Below, piece after piece: positions 33,396 through 41,236 of a stretch of 64,000 nt of DNA. The stretch's first letter is position 1. Each line of letters starts with the position of its first letter. The notes below the pieces were generated by a model. The model saw nothing but the letters and a program-made list of their open reading frames with translations, was not told the DNA's origin and ran no database searches. Both the position numbers and the translations under genes were made by a program. This stretch comes from JBCDCY01 sp039180875. Its GTDB lineage: Bacteria > Pseudomonadota > Alphaproteobacteria > Rhodobacterales > Rhodobacteraceae. The DNA lies in NCBI GenBank assembly GCA_039180875.1, contig JBCDCY010000010.1, positions 62,001-126,000 of the forward strand, given 5' to 3'.

Positions 33396-34541
33396 ATGAG
33401 CCACACCGCCATCCGACCCTGGCGCACGATCGAGCGCCGGAAGAGCCGGCAGATCCATGTGGGGCAGGTAGCGGTCGGGGGCGACGCCCCGATCTCGGTC
33501 CAGACGATGACCAACACGCTCACCCCGGATGTGGAGGCGACGGTCGCCCAGGTGCGGGCCTGCAGCGAGGCCGGCGCCGACATCGTGCGGATCTCGGTGC
33601 CCGATGCCGAGAGCTCCGCCGCGCTAAAACAGATCATCCCCCGGGTCGACGTGCCGATCGTCGCCGACATCCACTTCCACTACAAACGCGCCATCGAGGC
33701 GGCTGAGGCAGGCGCCGCCTGCCTGCGGATCAACCCCGGCAATATCGGGAACGAGGCGCGGGTGAAGGAGGTCATCAAGGCGGCCCGCGACCACGGCTGC
33801 TCCATCCGCATCGGGGTGAACGGCGGCAGCCTTGAAAAGGACCTGCTCGAAAAGTACGGCGAGCCGTGTCCGGAGGCTTTGGTCGAATCCGGGCTCGACC
33901 ACATTAAGATCCTCGAGGACAACGACTTTCACGAGTTCAAGATCTCCGTGAAAGCGTCCGACGTGTTCCTCGCCTCTGCCGCCTATCAGGGCATTGCCGA
34001 GGCGACGGACGCACCGATCCATCTGGGCATCACCGAGGCGGGCGGTGCCGTCTCGGGCAGTGTGAAGTCCGCGATCGGCCTGGGCATGCTGCTTTGGATG
34101 GGGATCGGCGACACCATGCGCGTCTCCCTCTCGGCCGATCCGGTCGAAGAGGTGAAGATCGGCTTCGAGATCCTGAAATCCCTCGGCCTGCGCCATCGCG
34201 GCGTCAACATCATCTCCTGCCCGTCCTGCGCTCGCCAGGGCTTCGACGTGATCAAGACGGTGGCGGAGCTCGAGCGGCGGCTGGAGCACATCAAGACGCC
34301 GATGTCGCTCTCCATCATCGGTTGCGTGGTGAACGGCCCGGGCGAGGCGCTGATGACGGATGTGGGCTTTACTGGCGGCGGTGCCGGTCACGGCATGGTC
34401 TACCTTGCCGGCAAGCAGGACCACCGCCAAGACAATGCCTCGATGATCGACCACATCGTCGAGCTGGTCGAGGCCAAGGCGACGGAGATCGAGGCGCGCG
34501 AAGCCGCCGATGCGGCCGCGGCCACCCAAGCCGCCGAGTAG
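33396..34541 (+). CDS. ispG: 4-hydroxy-3-methylbut-2-enyl-diphosphate synthase (flavodoxin), IspG/GcpE
   Basis: The 381-residue IspG catalyses the penultimate step of the MEP isoprenoid pathway using a 4Fe-4S cluster. The N-terminal TIM-barrel starts 'QIHVGQVAVGGDAPISVQTMTNT'. The cluster ligands are C275 and C278 (SCPSCARQ) and C310 (IGCVVNGPGE), with the fourth ligand E317 in the same motif. The ATG at 33396 gives the conserved start 'RPWRTIERRKSRQ'; the frame from 33300 adds an unsupported leader. Confidence 0.97.
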   Translation: MSHTAIRPWRTIERRKSRQIHVGQVAVGGDAPISVQTMTNTLTPDVEATVAQVRACSEAGADIVRISVPDAESSAALKQIIPRVDVPIVADIHFHYKRAIEAAEAGAACLRINPGNIGNEARVKEVIKAARDHGCSIRIGVNGGSLEKDLLEKYGEPCPEALVESGLDHIKILEDNDFHEFKISVKASDVFLASAAYQGIAEATDAPIHLGITEAGGAVSGSVKSAIGLGMLLWMGIGDTMRVSLSADPVEEVKIGFEILKSLGLRHRGVNIISCPSCARQGFDVIKTVAELERRLEHIKTPMSLSIIGCVVNGPGEALMTDVGFTGGGAGHGMVYLAGKQDHRQDNASMIDHIVELVEAKATEIEAREAADAAAATQAAE

Positions 34542-34555
34542 AGCGGCCAAAAGGG

Positions 34556-35044
34556 ATGCGCATCTTTATCTCACTGGTCATCGTCGGGGCGATCTTCCTG
34601 GGCTTCCTCGCCATCGCCCTGATCCGCACCGCCTCGCACGATCCCGACCTGTGGCATGTCGATCCCCGGACCGTCGCGGCGCCCGACACGCCGAACTGGC
34701 ATCTGGTGGCCGATCCGGAGATCGCGACGGCCACGCCGCATAGCCCGGCGCCGGTCTACGCCGCCTCGCCGGTGGTGCTGGCCGAAGCCTTCGACAACTT
34801 CGTGCTGCGCCAGCGCGATACCCAGCGCATCGCTGGCCGGCCGGTCGATCAGTGGATGACCTATGTGCAGCGCACCGAGGCGGTGAAGTTCCCCGACTAC
34901 ATCTCAGTCGTGTTCTACGAGTTGGAGGAGGGCCGTTCGACCCTCGCCATCTTCTCCCGCTCGCGCTACGGCTATGGTGATCTCGGGGTCAATGGCGAGC
35001 GAGTAGAGGGCTGGCTCGGCACCCTGCAGTCGTTCGAGGAGTGA
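34556..35044 (+). CDS. DUF1499 family protein
   Basis: The 162-residue protein has an N-terminal membrane helix or uncleaved signal ('FISLVIVGAIFLGFLAIALIRTA') and a DUF1499 domain: 'VVLAEAFDNFVLRQRDTQRIAGRPVDQWMTYVQRTEAVKFPDYISVVF', 'STLAIFSRSRYGYGDLGVNGERV'. DUF1499 proteins are envelope-associated and of unknown function. The gene is 14 nt after ispG. Its last 141 bp overlap, in antisense, the end of the secreted-protein gene on the other strand. Confidence 0.88.
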   Translation: MRIFISLVIVGAIFLGFLAIALIRTASHDPDLWHVDPRTVAAPDTPNWHLVADPEIATATPHSPAPVYAASPVVLAEAFDNFVLRQRDTQRIAGRPVDQWMTYVQRTEAVKFPDYISVVFYELEEGRSTLAIFSRSRYGYGDLGVNGERVEGWLGTLQSFEE

Positions 35045-35323
35045 GGGCGCCCCGGCGCTTGGGCAGCCGTCCATGACCTTGCGCCACATCGGGTTGTTGA
35101 GCGCCATCTCGCAGCGGGCGACGAACGCGTTGCCGTCCACCACCAGGCAGATCGACCGGCCGAGATCGACCCGCCCACCTTCTCGGTCCGTGCAATAGCA
35201 GTCGATCCCGTCCGCCGCGCCGTCGGCGCGCACGGCAGGGGCGAGGAGCAGCATGGCCAAGGCGGCCGGCAAAAGGCCGGCTGAGTTGACCGAAAGCCGC
35301 GGAGCGTTCAAACGACGAGCCAT
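34904..35323 (-). CDS. Small secreted cysteine-containing protein, conserved hypothetical
   Basis: The 139-residue protein has a signal peptide (hydrophobic stretch 'AGLLPAALAMLLLAPAVRA', cleaved near residue 33). A short mature domain with 'CYCTDREGGRVDLGRSICLVVDG' and 'RCEMALNNPMWRKVMDGCP' follows, five cysteines suggesting disulfides in the periplasm. This segment resembles a small alphaproteobacterial hypothetical family. The remaining ~45 residues run antisense through the DUF1499 gene and may be spurious readthrough of a lost stop. The start codon shares the CATG at 35321-35324 with the prfA start. Confidence 0.7.
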   Translation of the reverse strand: MARRLNAPRLSVNSAGLLPAALAMLLLAPAVRADGAADGIDCYCTDREGGRVDLGRSICLVVDGNAFVARCEMALNNPMWRKVMDGCPSAGAPSLLERLQGAEPALYSLAIDPEITIAVARAGEDGEGRTALLQLVEHD

Positions 35324-36380
35324 GATTCCCGACCACAGGATAGATCAGATCTTCGAGCGTTTCGCCTTTCTTGAGGCGAAGATGGCCGAGGGGGCGGACG
35401 GCGAGACCATGGTGGCGCTCGCCCGGGAATACGCCGATCTGCGCCCCGTGGTCGAGCGTGCCGAGACCTATCGCCGGCTCCGGACCGAGATCGCCGATGC
35501 GGAGGCCCTGGCCTCCGACCCCGAGCTCGGTGAGTTGGCGAGCGAGGAGCTGCCGGGCCTGAAGACCGCCTTCGAGGCGGCCGAGACCGAGCTCGGGGTC
35601 GCCCTTCTGCCGCGGGATGCCGCCGATGCCCGCCCGGCTATCCTGGAGATCCGGCCGGGGACGGGGGGTGAGGAGGCGGCGCTTTTCGCTGCGGACCTCC
35701 TGCGCATGTACCAGCGCTTTGCCGAGCGAAGCGGCTGGCGCATGGACCTGGTCGAGGCCCAGACGACGGAGCTCGGCGGGCTGAAGGAGGCGGTGGCCAA
35801 CATCGCGGGTGAGGGCGTGTTCGCCAGGCTCAAGTTCGAGAGCGGCGTGCACCGGGTGCAGCGGGTGCCGACGACGGAAAGCGGCGGGCGCATCCACACC
35901 TCGGCCGCCACGGTCGCGGTGCTGCCCGAGGCGGAGGAGATCGACGTCGAGATCGCGCCGAGCGACATCCGCATCGACACGATGCGGGCCTCGGGCGCCG
36001 GCGGACAGCACGTGAACACCACCGACTCGGCCGTGCGCATCACCCATCTGCCGACCGGCATCGTCGTCACCTCGTCGGAGAAATCCCAGCACGCCAACCG
36101 GGCGAAGGCCATGGCCGTGCTGCGCGCCCGGCTCTACGACCAGGAGCGGCAGGCGGCGGCGGCGGCGCGGGCGAGCGAGCGCCGCGACCAGATCGGCTCC
36201 GGCGACCGGTCGGAGCGTATCCGCACCTACAACTTCCCCCAGGGCCGCGTCACCGACCACCGGATCGGGCTCACGCTCTATCGCCTCGACGAGGTGATGG
36301 ACGGCGATTTGGAGGAGGTGGTGAGCGCCCTGCTGACCGCCGACCAGGCCGAGCGCCTGGCCAACCTCGACGAGGGCTGA
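35322..36380 (+). CDS. prfA: Peptide chain release factor 1
   Basis: The 352-residue RF1 terminates translation at UAA and UAG. The catalytic GGQ is in 'SGAGGQHVNTTDSAVRITHLPTG' (residues ~225-245), and the codon-recognition domain precedes it ('GEGVFARLKFESGVHRVQRVPTTESGGRIHTS'). I use the ATG at 35322, giving MIPDHRIDQIFERF as in other RF1 proteins; an ATG at 35253 adds an unmatched leader. prmC follows 1 nt after the stop, the enzyme that methylates the GGQ glutamine. Confidence 0.96.
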   Translation: MIPDHRIDQIFERFAFLEAKMAEGADGETMVALAREYADLRPVVERAETYRRLRTEIADAEALASDPELGELASEELPGLKTAFEAAETELGVALLPRDAADARPAILEIRPGTGGEEAALFAADLLRMYQRFAERSGWRMDLVEAQTTELGGLKEAVANIAGEGVFARLKFESGVHRVQRVPTTESGGRIHTSAATVAVLPEAEEIDVEIAPSDIRIDTMRASGAGGQHVNTTDSAVRITHLPTGIVVTSSEKSQHANRAKAMAVLRARLYDQERQAAAAARASERRDQIGSGDRSERIRTYNFPQGRVTDHRIGLTLYRLDEVMDGDLEEVVSALLTADQAERLANLDEG

Positions 36381-36381
36381 G

Positions 36382-37227
36382 GTGCAGCGCGGGCAGCTTC
36401 TGGCCAAGGCGACGGCCGACCTCTCCGAGGCCGGGGTGCCCGACGCCGCCCGGGACGCGCGGCGCCTTCTGGCCCATGCGGCCGGCCTCGACGGAGCGGC
36501 GCTCGCCGGCGGGCTCACGGCGGAGGCCGCGGCATCGGAGGAAGCGGCCTTCGCCGCCGCCGTGGCGGCCAGGCGGGCGCGAAAGCCGGTCTCCCAAATC
36601 ACCGGCAGCAGGCTCTTCTGGGGGCGCCCGTTCCAGGTGACCGGCGACGTCCTAGACCCGCGTCCGGAGACGGAGACGGTCATCGCCGCGTGTCTGGACG
36701 GCCCGGCAGCGGGGCGGATCCTGGACCTCGGCACCGGCTCCGGCGCGCTGCTTCTCACGCTGCTGGCCGAATGGCCGACGGCCGCCGGGCTCGGCACCGA
36801 CATCTCCGCCCCGGCGCTTGCGGTCGCCCGGCAGAACGCCGCGGCGCTGGGCGTCGCAGATCGCGCGACCTTCCAACGCGCCGACTGGTTGGCCGGGATC
36901 GACGGTTCCTTCGAGCTGATCGTCTGCAACCCGCCCTACATCGCGGCGGACGCGCTGGCGGACCTCGCGCCCGACGTGCGGGACTGGGAGCCGCGCGGCG
37001 CGCTGACCGACGAGGCCGACGGCCTCAGCGTCTATCGCCGCCTGGCGCCGGCGCTTGCTCAGGTGCTCGCGCCCGGCGGCCGGGCGATCTTCGAGGTGGG
37101 CGAAGGCCAGGCGGGGGACGTCCGCGCGATCTTCGCCGCCACGGGCTGGGGCGCGACAGTCCACACCGATCTCGACGGCCGCGAGCGCGCAATCGAGCTG
37201 CAAAACGCCAAAATACGTGCCGAATGA
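36382..37227 (+). CDS. prmC: Release factor glutamine methyltransferase PrmC (HemK)
   Basis: The 281-residue methyltransferase modifies the GGQ glutamine of RF1 and RF2. The N-terminal helical domain includes 'LLAHAAGLDG'. The SAM-binding motif is 'RILDLGTGSGALLLTLLAEWPTA' and the substrate motif NPPYI follows ('LIVCNPPYIAADAL'). The start is GTG at 36382, right after the prfA stop, a conserved prfA-prmC pairing. Confidence 0.95.
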   Translation: MQRGQLLAKATADLSEAGVPDAARDARRLLAHAAGLDGAALAGGLTAEAAASEEAAFAAAVAARRARKPVSQITGSRLFWGRPFQVTGDVLDPRPETETVIAACLDGPAAGRILDLGTGSGALLLTLLAEWPTAAGLGTDISAPALAVARQNAAALGVADRATFQRADWLAGIDGSFELIVCNPPYIAADALADLAPDVRDWEPRGALTDEADGLSVYRRLAPALAQVLAPGGRAIFEVGEGQAGDVRAIFAATGWGATVHTDLDGRERAIELQNAKIRAE

Positions 37228-37450
37228 AACGTTTTTCCGGCGCAATGCGGTTTTGGCTTGTGCTTCAAAGTTCGATCTGTATAGCCTTGGTTGTCGTCGG
37301 CAGCTGCTTTCGACCCTGCAGTTCAACGATGGCTAACGGGGTTTAACTACCGCTCGTAAGGCGTGGAACGGCCTTCACCGGCCGCCATACCGATTGACCA
37401 AAATTGGACACGGCATCTCGGTGCCGCGTTCCGGCAAAAGACCGGACAAC

Positions 37451-38065
37451 ATGCGATCGTCATCAAAGTCGCGCTCTCGCAGTAAGAGCAATCGAAACAA
37501 AGGCTCGATGGGAAATGTGGTCAACCGCGTGTTCGACAGCGCGGGGCCCGAGGGGCGGGTGCGCGGCACACCGCAACAGATCATCGAGAAATATCAGACC
37601 CTGGCCCGCGATGCGCAGCTGGCCGGGGATCGGGTTGCCGCGGAGAATTTCCTACAGCACTCCGAACATTATTCGCGCTTGCTGGGCGAAGCGCAGCGCC
37701 AGCAACAGGAAAACCAGCGCCGCGATCCCTCGGCCCAGCCGCAGCCGGAATTCTCCAACGGCCATGACCGCACGGCCGGTCAGGAGCGCCAGGGCGACGA
37801 CCAGCCGGCCCAGAGCGGCAACGGCGCCGCTCCGACCCCGGCGCGGGAGGGGGCGGCCGGCGGTCTCGAGACCATCGAGCCGACGGAGCCGACCGGCGAT
37901 ACCGGTCTGGTCTCCACGCCCGAATCCGCCTCCGGTCTGAATGGCCGGAGCAGCGGCAGCCGTCCAAGCTCCAGCCGATCCCGCAAGAAGCCCGCGGCCG
38001 AGGCGAGCGAGGAGACGGCGTCCGACGGCGCGGCTGAGGATGACGGCGAGCCCGTCGCGACCTGA
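37451..38065 (+). CDS. DUF4167 domain protein
   Basis: The 204-residue protein has a basic N-terminus rich in R/S/N ('SKSRSRSKSNRNKGS'), followed by the DUF4167 core 'NVVNRVFDSAGPEGRVRGTPQQIIEKYQTLARDAQLAGDRVAAENFLQHSEHYSRLL'. The acidic and low-complexity C-terminal half (residues ~95-204) ends in a Ser/Arg/Lys patch. The family is alphaproteobacterial, commonly next to prmC, and of unknown function, perhaps nucleic-acid associated. I use the ATG at 37451; an earlier start at 37394 adds an unconserved leader. Confidence 0.88.
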   Translation: MRSSSKSRSRSKSNRNKGSMGNVVNRVFDSAGPEGRVRGTPQQIIEKYQTLARDAQLAGDRVAAENFLQHSEHYSRLLGEAQRQQQENQRRDPSAQPQPEFSNGHDRTAGQERQGDDQPAQSGNGAAPTPAREGAAGGLETIEPTEPTGDTGLVSTPESASGLNGRSSGSRPSSSRSRKKPAAEASEETASDGAAEDDGEPVAT

Positions 38066-38075
38066 GAGACAGATC

Positions 38076-38942
38076 CTAGCCGCGGCCCGTCCGATGCGCT
38101 TCGACCAGGCGGGCGAGGGCGCAGAACGCCTCTAGCCCCACTTCTTCGGCCCGGGCCGTCGGTGAGATCCCGCAGCTTTCGAGCCTTTGCTCCAGCTCCG
38201 GCAGCAGGCCGCGCAGGCTCGCGCGCAGCATCTTGCGCCGTTGGCCGAAGGCTTGGGCGACGACGCTCTCCAGCGTCTTGGCGTCCGCCGGATAGGCTGG
38301 CGCCGGGCGCGCCCGCAGATGCACCACGGCCGAGCGGACCTTTGGCGGCGGCACGAACGCGGTCGGTGCGACGCCGAAGGCGATTGCCGCCTCGGTCCGC
38401 CAGGCGCTGAGAACCGAGAGCCGGCCATAGCTCCGGCTGCCGGGCTGGGCGACGATGCGCTCCGCCACCTCCTGCTGGAACATCAGGGTGAGGCTCTGCC
38501 AGGGCGGCGGCCACATGGCCGGGGTGAGCCAGCGCACCAGCAGCTCCGTCCCGATGTTGTAGGGCAGGTTGGCGACCACCCGGATCGGCGGCGTCATCTC
38601 CGCCCAGGGGCTTGCCGCGAGGGCGTCGCCCGCCACGATCTCCAGCCGGCCGGGATAGTGCGCCGCGATCTCCTCGAGCGCGGGCAGGCAGCGCGGATCG
38701 CGCTCCACCGCCACCACCCGGCGTGCGCCTTCCTGCAGCAGCGCCCGGGTGAGGCCGCCGGGGCCGGGGCCGACCTCCAGCACGTCGGCCGCGCTCAGAT
38801 CGCCGGCGACGCGGGCGATCCGGCCGGTGAGATTGAGGTCGAGGAGGAAGTTCTGCCCCAGCGCCTTCCGCGCCGACAGCCCGTGCCTGGCGATCACCTC
38901 GCGCAGCGGTGGCAGCCCGTCGGGGGCAAGCCGCGCCGTCAC
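38076..38942 (-). CDS. rsmA: 16S rRNA (adenine1518/1519-dimethyl) methyltransferase RsmA (KsgA)
   Basis: The 288-residue methyltransferase dimethylates two adenines near the 3' end of 16S rRNA. Motifs are 'KALGQNFLLDLNL', SAM-binding 'VLEVGPGPGGLTRALL', acidic 'VVAVERDPRC', catalytic 'VVANLPYNIGTELL' (NLPY) and 'VPPPKVRSAVVHL'. The start is GTG at 38942, 4 nt after the pdxA stop. It is last in the lptF-lptG-lptD-surA-pdxA-rsmA order, widely conserved in proteobacteria. Confidence 0.96.
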   Translation of the reverse strand: MTARLAPDGLPPLREVIARHGLSARKALGQNFLLDLNLTGRIARVAGDLSAADVLEVGPGPGGLTRALLQEGARRVVAVERDPRCLPALEEIAAHYPGRLEIVAGDALAASPWAEMTPPIRVVANLPYNIGTELLVRWLTPAMWPPPWQSLTLMFQQEVAERIVAQPGSRSYGRLSVLSAWRTEAAIAFGVAPTAFVPPPKVRSAVVHLRARPAPAYPADAKTLESVVAQAFGQRRKMLRASLRGLLPELEQRLESCGISPTARAEEVGLEAFCALARLVEAHRTGRG

Positions 38943-38946
38943 CCGG

Positions 38947-39954
38947 TCACGCCGCCTGACGCCGGCGGGCCGCCATCTCGGCCGCCAAGCGGACCGCGGC
39001 GATCATCGAGGCGGGATCGGCGCAACCCTGGCCGGCGATGTCGTAGGCGGTGCCGTGGTCGGGCGAGGTGCGCACAAAGGGCAGGCCGAGGGTGACGTTC
39101 ACCCCCTGGTCGAAGTGCAGGGTCTTGAGCGGCACCAGCGCCTGGTCGTGATACATGCAGATCGCCGCGTCGTAGCGCGCTCTGGCCGGCGCGTGGAACA
39201 TGGTATCGGCCGGCAGTGGCCCGGTGAGGTCGTGACCCTCGGCCTGCAGCGCGGCCACCGCCGGGGCGATGATGTCGCGCTCTTCGAGGCCGATCGCGCC
39301 GCCCTCTCCCGCGTGGGGGTTGAGCCCGGCGACGGCGAGGCGGGGGCTGTCGATGCCGAAGTCGGTCTGCAGGGCGCGGGCAGCGATCCGCACGGTGGCC
39401 ACGATCAGGGCGACGCTCAACCGACCCGGCACCTCGGCCAGTGGAATGTGCACCGTCACCGGCACCACGCGCAGGCCGGGGCCTGCCAGCATCATCACTG
39501 GCGTCACACCACCGGCGAGATGGGCGAGATATTCCGTATGGCCGGGAAAGGCGAAGTCGGCGCCGTCGATCAGCGCCCACTTGTTGATCGGTGCGGTGAC
39601 GAGTGCCGCGGCCTCTCCCGCCAGCGCGAGTTCGGCACCGCGACGGATGGCGCACAGGACCGGGGGCGCGTTGGCCGGATCGGGATTGCCCGCGAGGGCT
39701 GGGGCGAGCAGCGGCTCGGGCAGCACGGGCAGGGCGCCCCGCGGCGCTGTGGCGACGGCGGCCGGCGCGTCGATCTCGGCAATGGTGAGGCCGGCGCCGG
39801 CGGTCCAGCGGGCTAGGGCGGCGGGGTCGCCGATGACCGCCAGCGCCACGTCGCCAACGAGTGCGGCGAAGGCTTTCGAGACGATCTCCGGCCCGATGCC
39901 GGACGGGTCGCCGAGGCTGATGACGATCGGGGCCGACGGATCGGCCGCGATCAT
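38947..39954 (-). CDS. pdxA: 4-hydroxythreonine-4-phosphate dehydrogenase PdxA
   Basis: The 335-residue PdxA oxidises 4-phosphohydroxy-threonine in pyridoxal 5'-phosphate synthesis. Landmarks are 'ISLGDPSGIGPEIVSKAF', 'APINKWAL', 'FPGHTEYLAHLAG', 'GLNPHAGEGGAIGLEE', 'MYHDQALVPLKTLHF' and 'VRTSPDHGTAYDIAGQG'. Together these hold the metal-binding histidines and substrate residues. The start overlaps the surA stop by 4 bp. Confidence 0.97.
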   Translation of the reverse strand: MIAADPSAPIVISLGDPSGIGPEIVSKAFAALVGDVALAVIGDPAALARWTAGAGLTIAEIDAPAAVATAPRGALPVLPEPLLAPALAGNPDPANAPPVLCAIRRGAELALAGEAAALVTAPINKWALIDGADFAFPGHTEYLAHLAGGVTPVMMLAGPGLRVVPVTVHIPLAEVPGRLSVALIVATVRIAARALQTDFGIDSPRLAVAGLNPHAGEGGAIGLEERDIIAPAVAALQAEGHDLTGPLPADTMFHAPARARYDAAICMYHDQALVPLKTLHFDQGVNVTLGLPFVRTSPDHGTAYDIAGQGCADPASMIAAVRLAAEMAARRRQAA

Positions 39955-41222
39955 CGCACCTCCGTCACCGCGTCGCGGCGCAGTTCCTGCAAGTAGCCGT
40001 CGGCGAAGCTGCCGAGGCGCTGCTCAAAGATCTCGCCCCGGACGCTGTCGCGGGCGTCGACGGGGCTGCCCCCGGTGCCCGCGTCGCGGCTGCAGAGCAC
40101 GTAGATCTCGAAACGCGTATCGGTCTCCACCGGGCTGCTTGCCGCGTCGATCGCCAGGCCGTCGAGCGCGCTGGCGGCGGTGTCGGAAAGCTCGGCCTCC
40201 GGCACCGGCCCGATGATCCCCGATCCAGCGCTGAGCTCGCTGCCCTGCGCCACCACGTCGCCGCAACCGCCGAGCCCCAGGGCGAGGGCTCGGGCCTCGT
40301 TCCTAAACTGCTGGCGTTCGTTGGTGCTGGCGCCCGTCGGTATCTCGACGATTGCGATGGCGTAGGTGACCTGGGCCGCTGCTTCGCTCTCACCATCGGC
40401 GGCGCTTGCGACATCGGTCCGTTGGTCCAGCAACTTGATGATCGTCACGCCGCGAGTGATCGGGATCGGCGGCGTGACCTCGCCAATCTCGAGAAGCGAG
40501 ATCTCGGTGGCGATCTCGGGCGGCAGGGCATCGAGGGGAGCCCAGCCGATATCGCCGCCCTGGGCGGCAGAGCCGGAGCGGGAGTAGCGCCGCACCGCTG
40601 CGGTGAAATCGCCGCCGGCGCGCAGCTCCTCCACCAACTGAGCAGCGAGGGCCAGCGTCTCCTCCTCGCCTCGCTCCTCGAAGGGCATGGCCAGCTCAGC
40701 TAGGCGCACGCTGACATTCTCGTCCGCCAGGCCGAGCTCGAGGGCGGACTCGATGTCCTGCTCGGTCGGCGTCGCGCGGGACCCGAAGCGCAACCGCACA
40801 ACTTTGCGCCAGGCCAGCTCCGCCCGGATGAAGTCCTCGAGCGCCTCGCGCCCCACGCCGCGGCTGCCGAGGCCAGCGATCAGGCGATCGGCGGTCAGGT
40901 TGCGCGAACGGGCGAAGCGAGCGATGCCGTCCTCCAGCTCCGCCGGTGAGACGGTGAGGCCGAGGCGCCGCGCCTCCTGCAGCTTCAGCACCTCCTCGAT
41001 CAGCGCCTCCTGGGCCAGGGCCGCCGCCCGGCTCTCATCGAGGCCGAAGACGCGGTAGAAGCGGGAGCGTTCGGCCAGATCGAAATGCGTGATGACGTCG
41101 TCGTTGACGACGAGGGCTGGGGAAAACGGGTTCTGGGCCGCGGCCCCGTCGGGCAAGGCCGGCATGAGCAGGGCGAGGGCCAGGCAAAGCGCGCCGGGGC
41201 GCAGTTTGGTCGGTCGCATCAT
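39951..41222 (-). CDS. surA: SurA-like periplasmic peptidyl-prolyl isomerase/chaperone
   Basis: The 423-residue protein has a signal peptide (cleavage near AAA-Q, residue ~29). The SurA N-terminal chaperone region includes 'ALVVNDDVITHFDLAERSRFYRVFG', and a parvulin-like domain (residues ~170-275) includes 'YSRSGSAAQGGDIGWAPLDALPPE'. The C-terminal helix region follows. It helps fold outer-membrane proteins, including LptD encoded next to it. Only one recognisable parvulin domain is seen, against two in E. coli, as is usual in alphaproteobacteria. Two adjacent ATGs (41222, 41219) are possible starts. Confidence 0.92.
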   Translation of the reverse strand: MMRPTKLRPGALCLALALLMPALPDGAAAQNPFSPALVVNDDVITHFDLAERSRFYRVFGLDESRAAALAQEALIEEVLKLQEARRLGLTVSPAELEDGIARFARSRNLTADRLIAGLGSRGVGREALEDFIRAELAWRKVVRLRFGSRATPTEQDIESALELGLADENVSVRLAELAMPFEERGEEETLALAAQLVEELRAGGDFTAAVRRYSRSGSAAQGGDIGWAPLDALPPEIATEISLLEIGEVTPPIPITRGVTIIKLLDQRTDVASAADGESEAAAQVTYAIAIVEIPTGASTNERQQFRNEARALALGLGGCGDVVAQGSELSAGSGIIGPVPEAELSDTAASALDGLAIDAASSPVETDTRFEIYVLCSRDAGTGGSPVDARDSVRGEIFEQRLGSFADGYLQELRRDAVTEVR

Positions 41223-41236
41223 CTCTCTTTCGTCGC

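Noticed and set aside
37228..37450. Possible small RNA or terminator after prmC
   Set aside because: Some short inverted stretches and T-runs are present, but no stable hairpin followed by a T-run could be found by eye.
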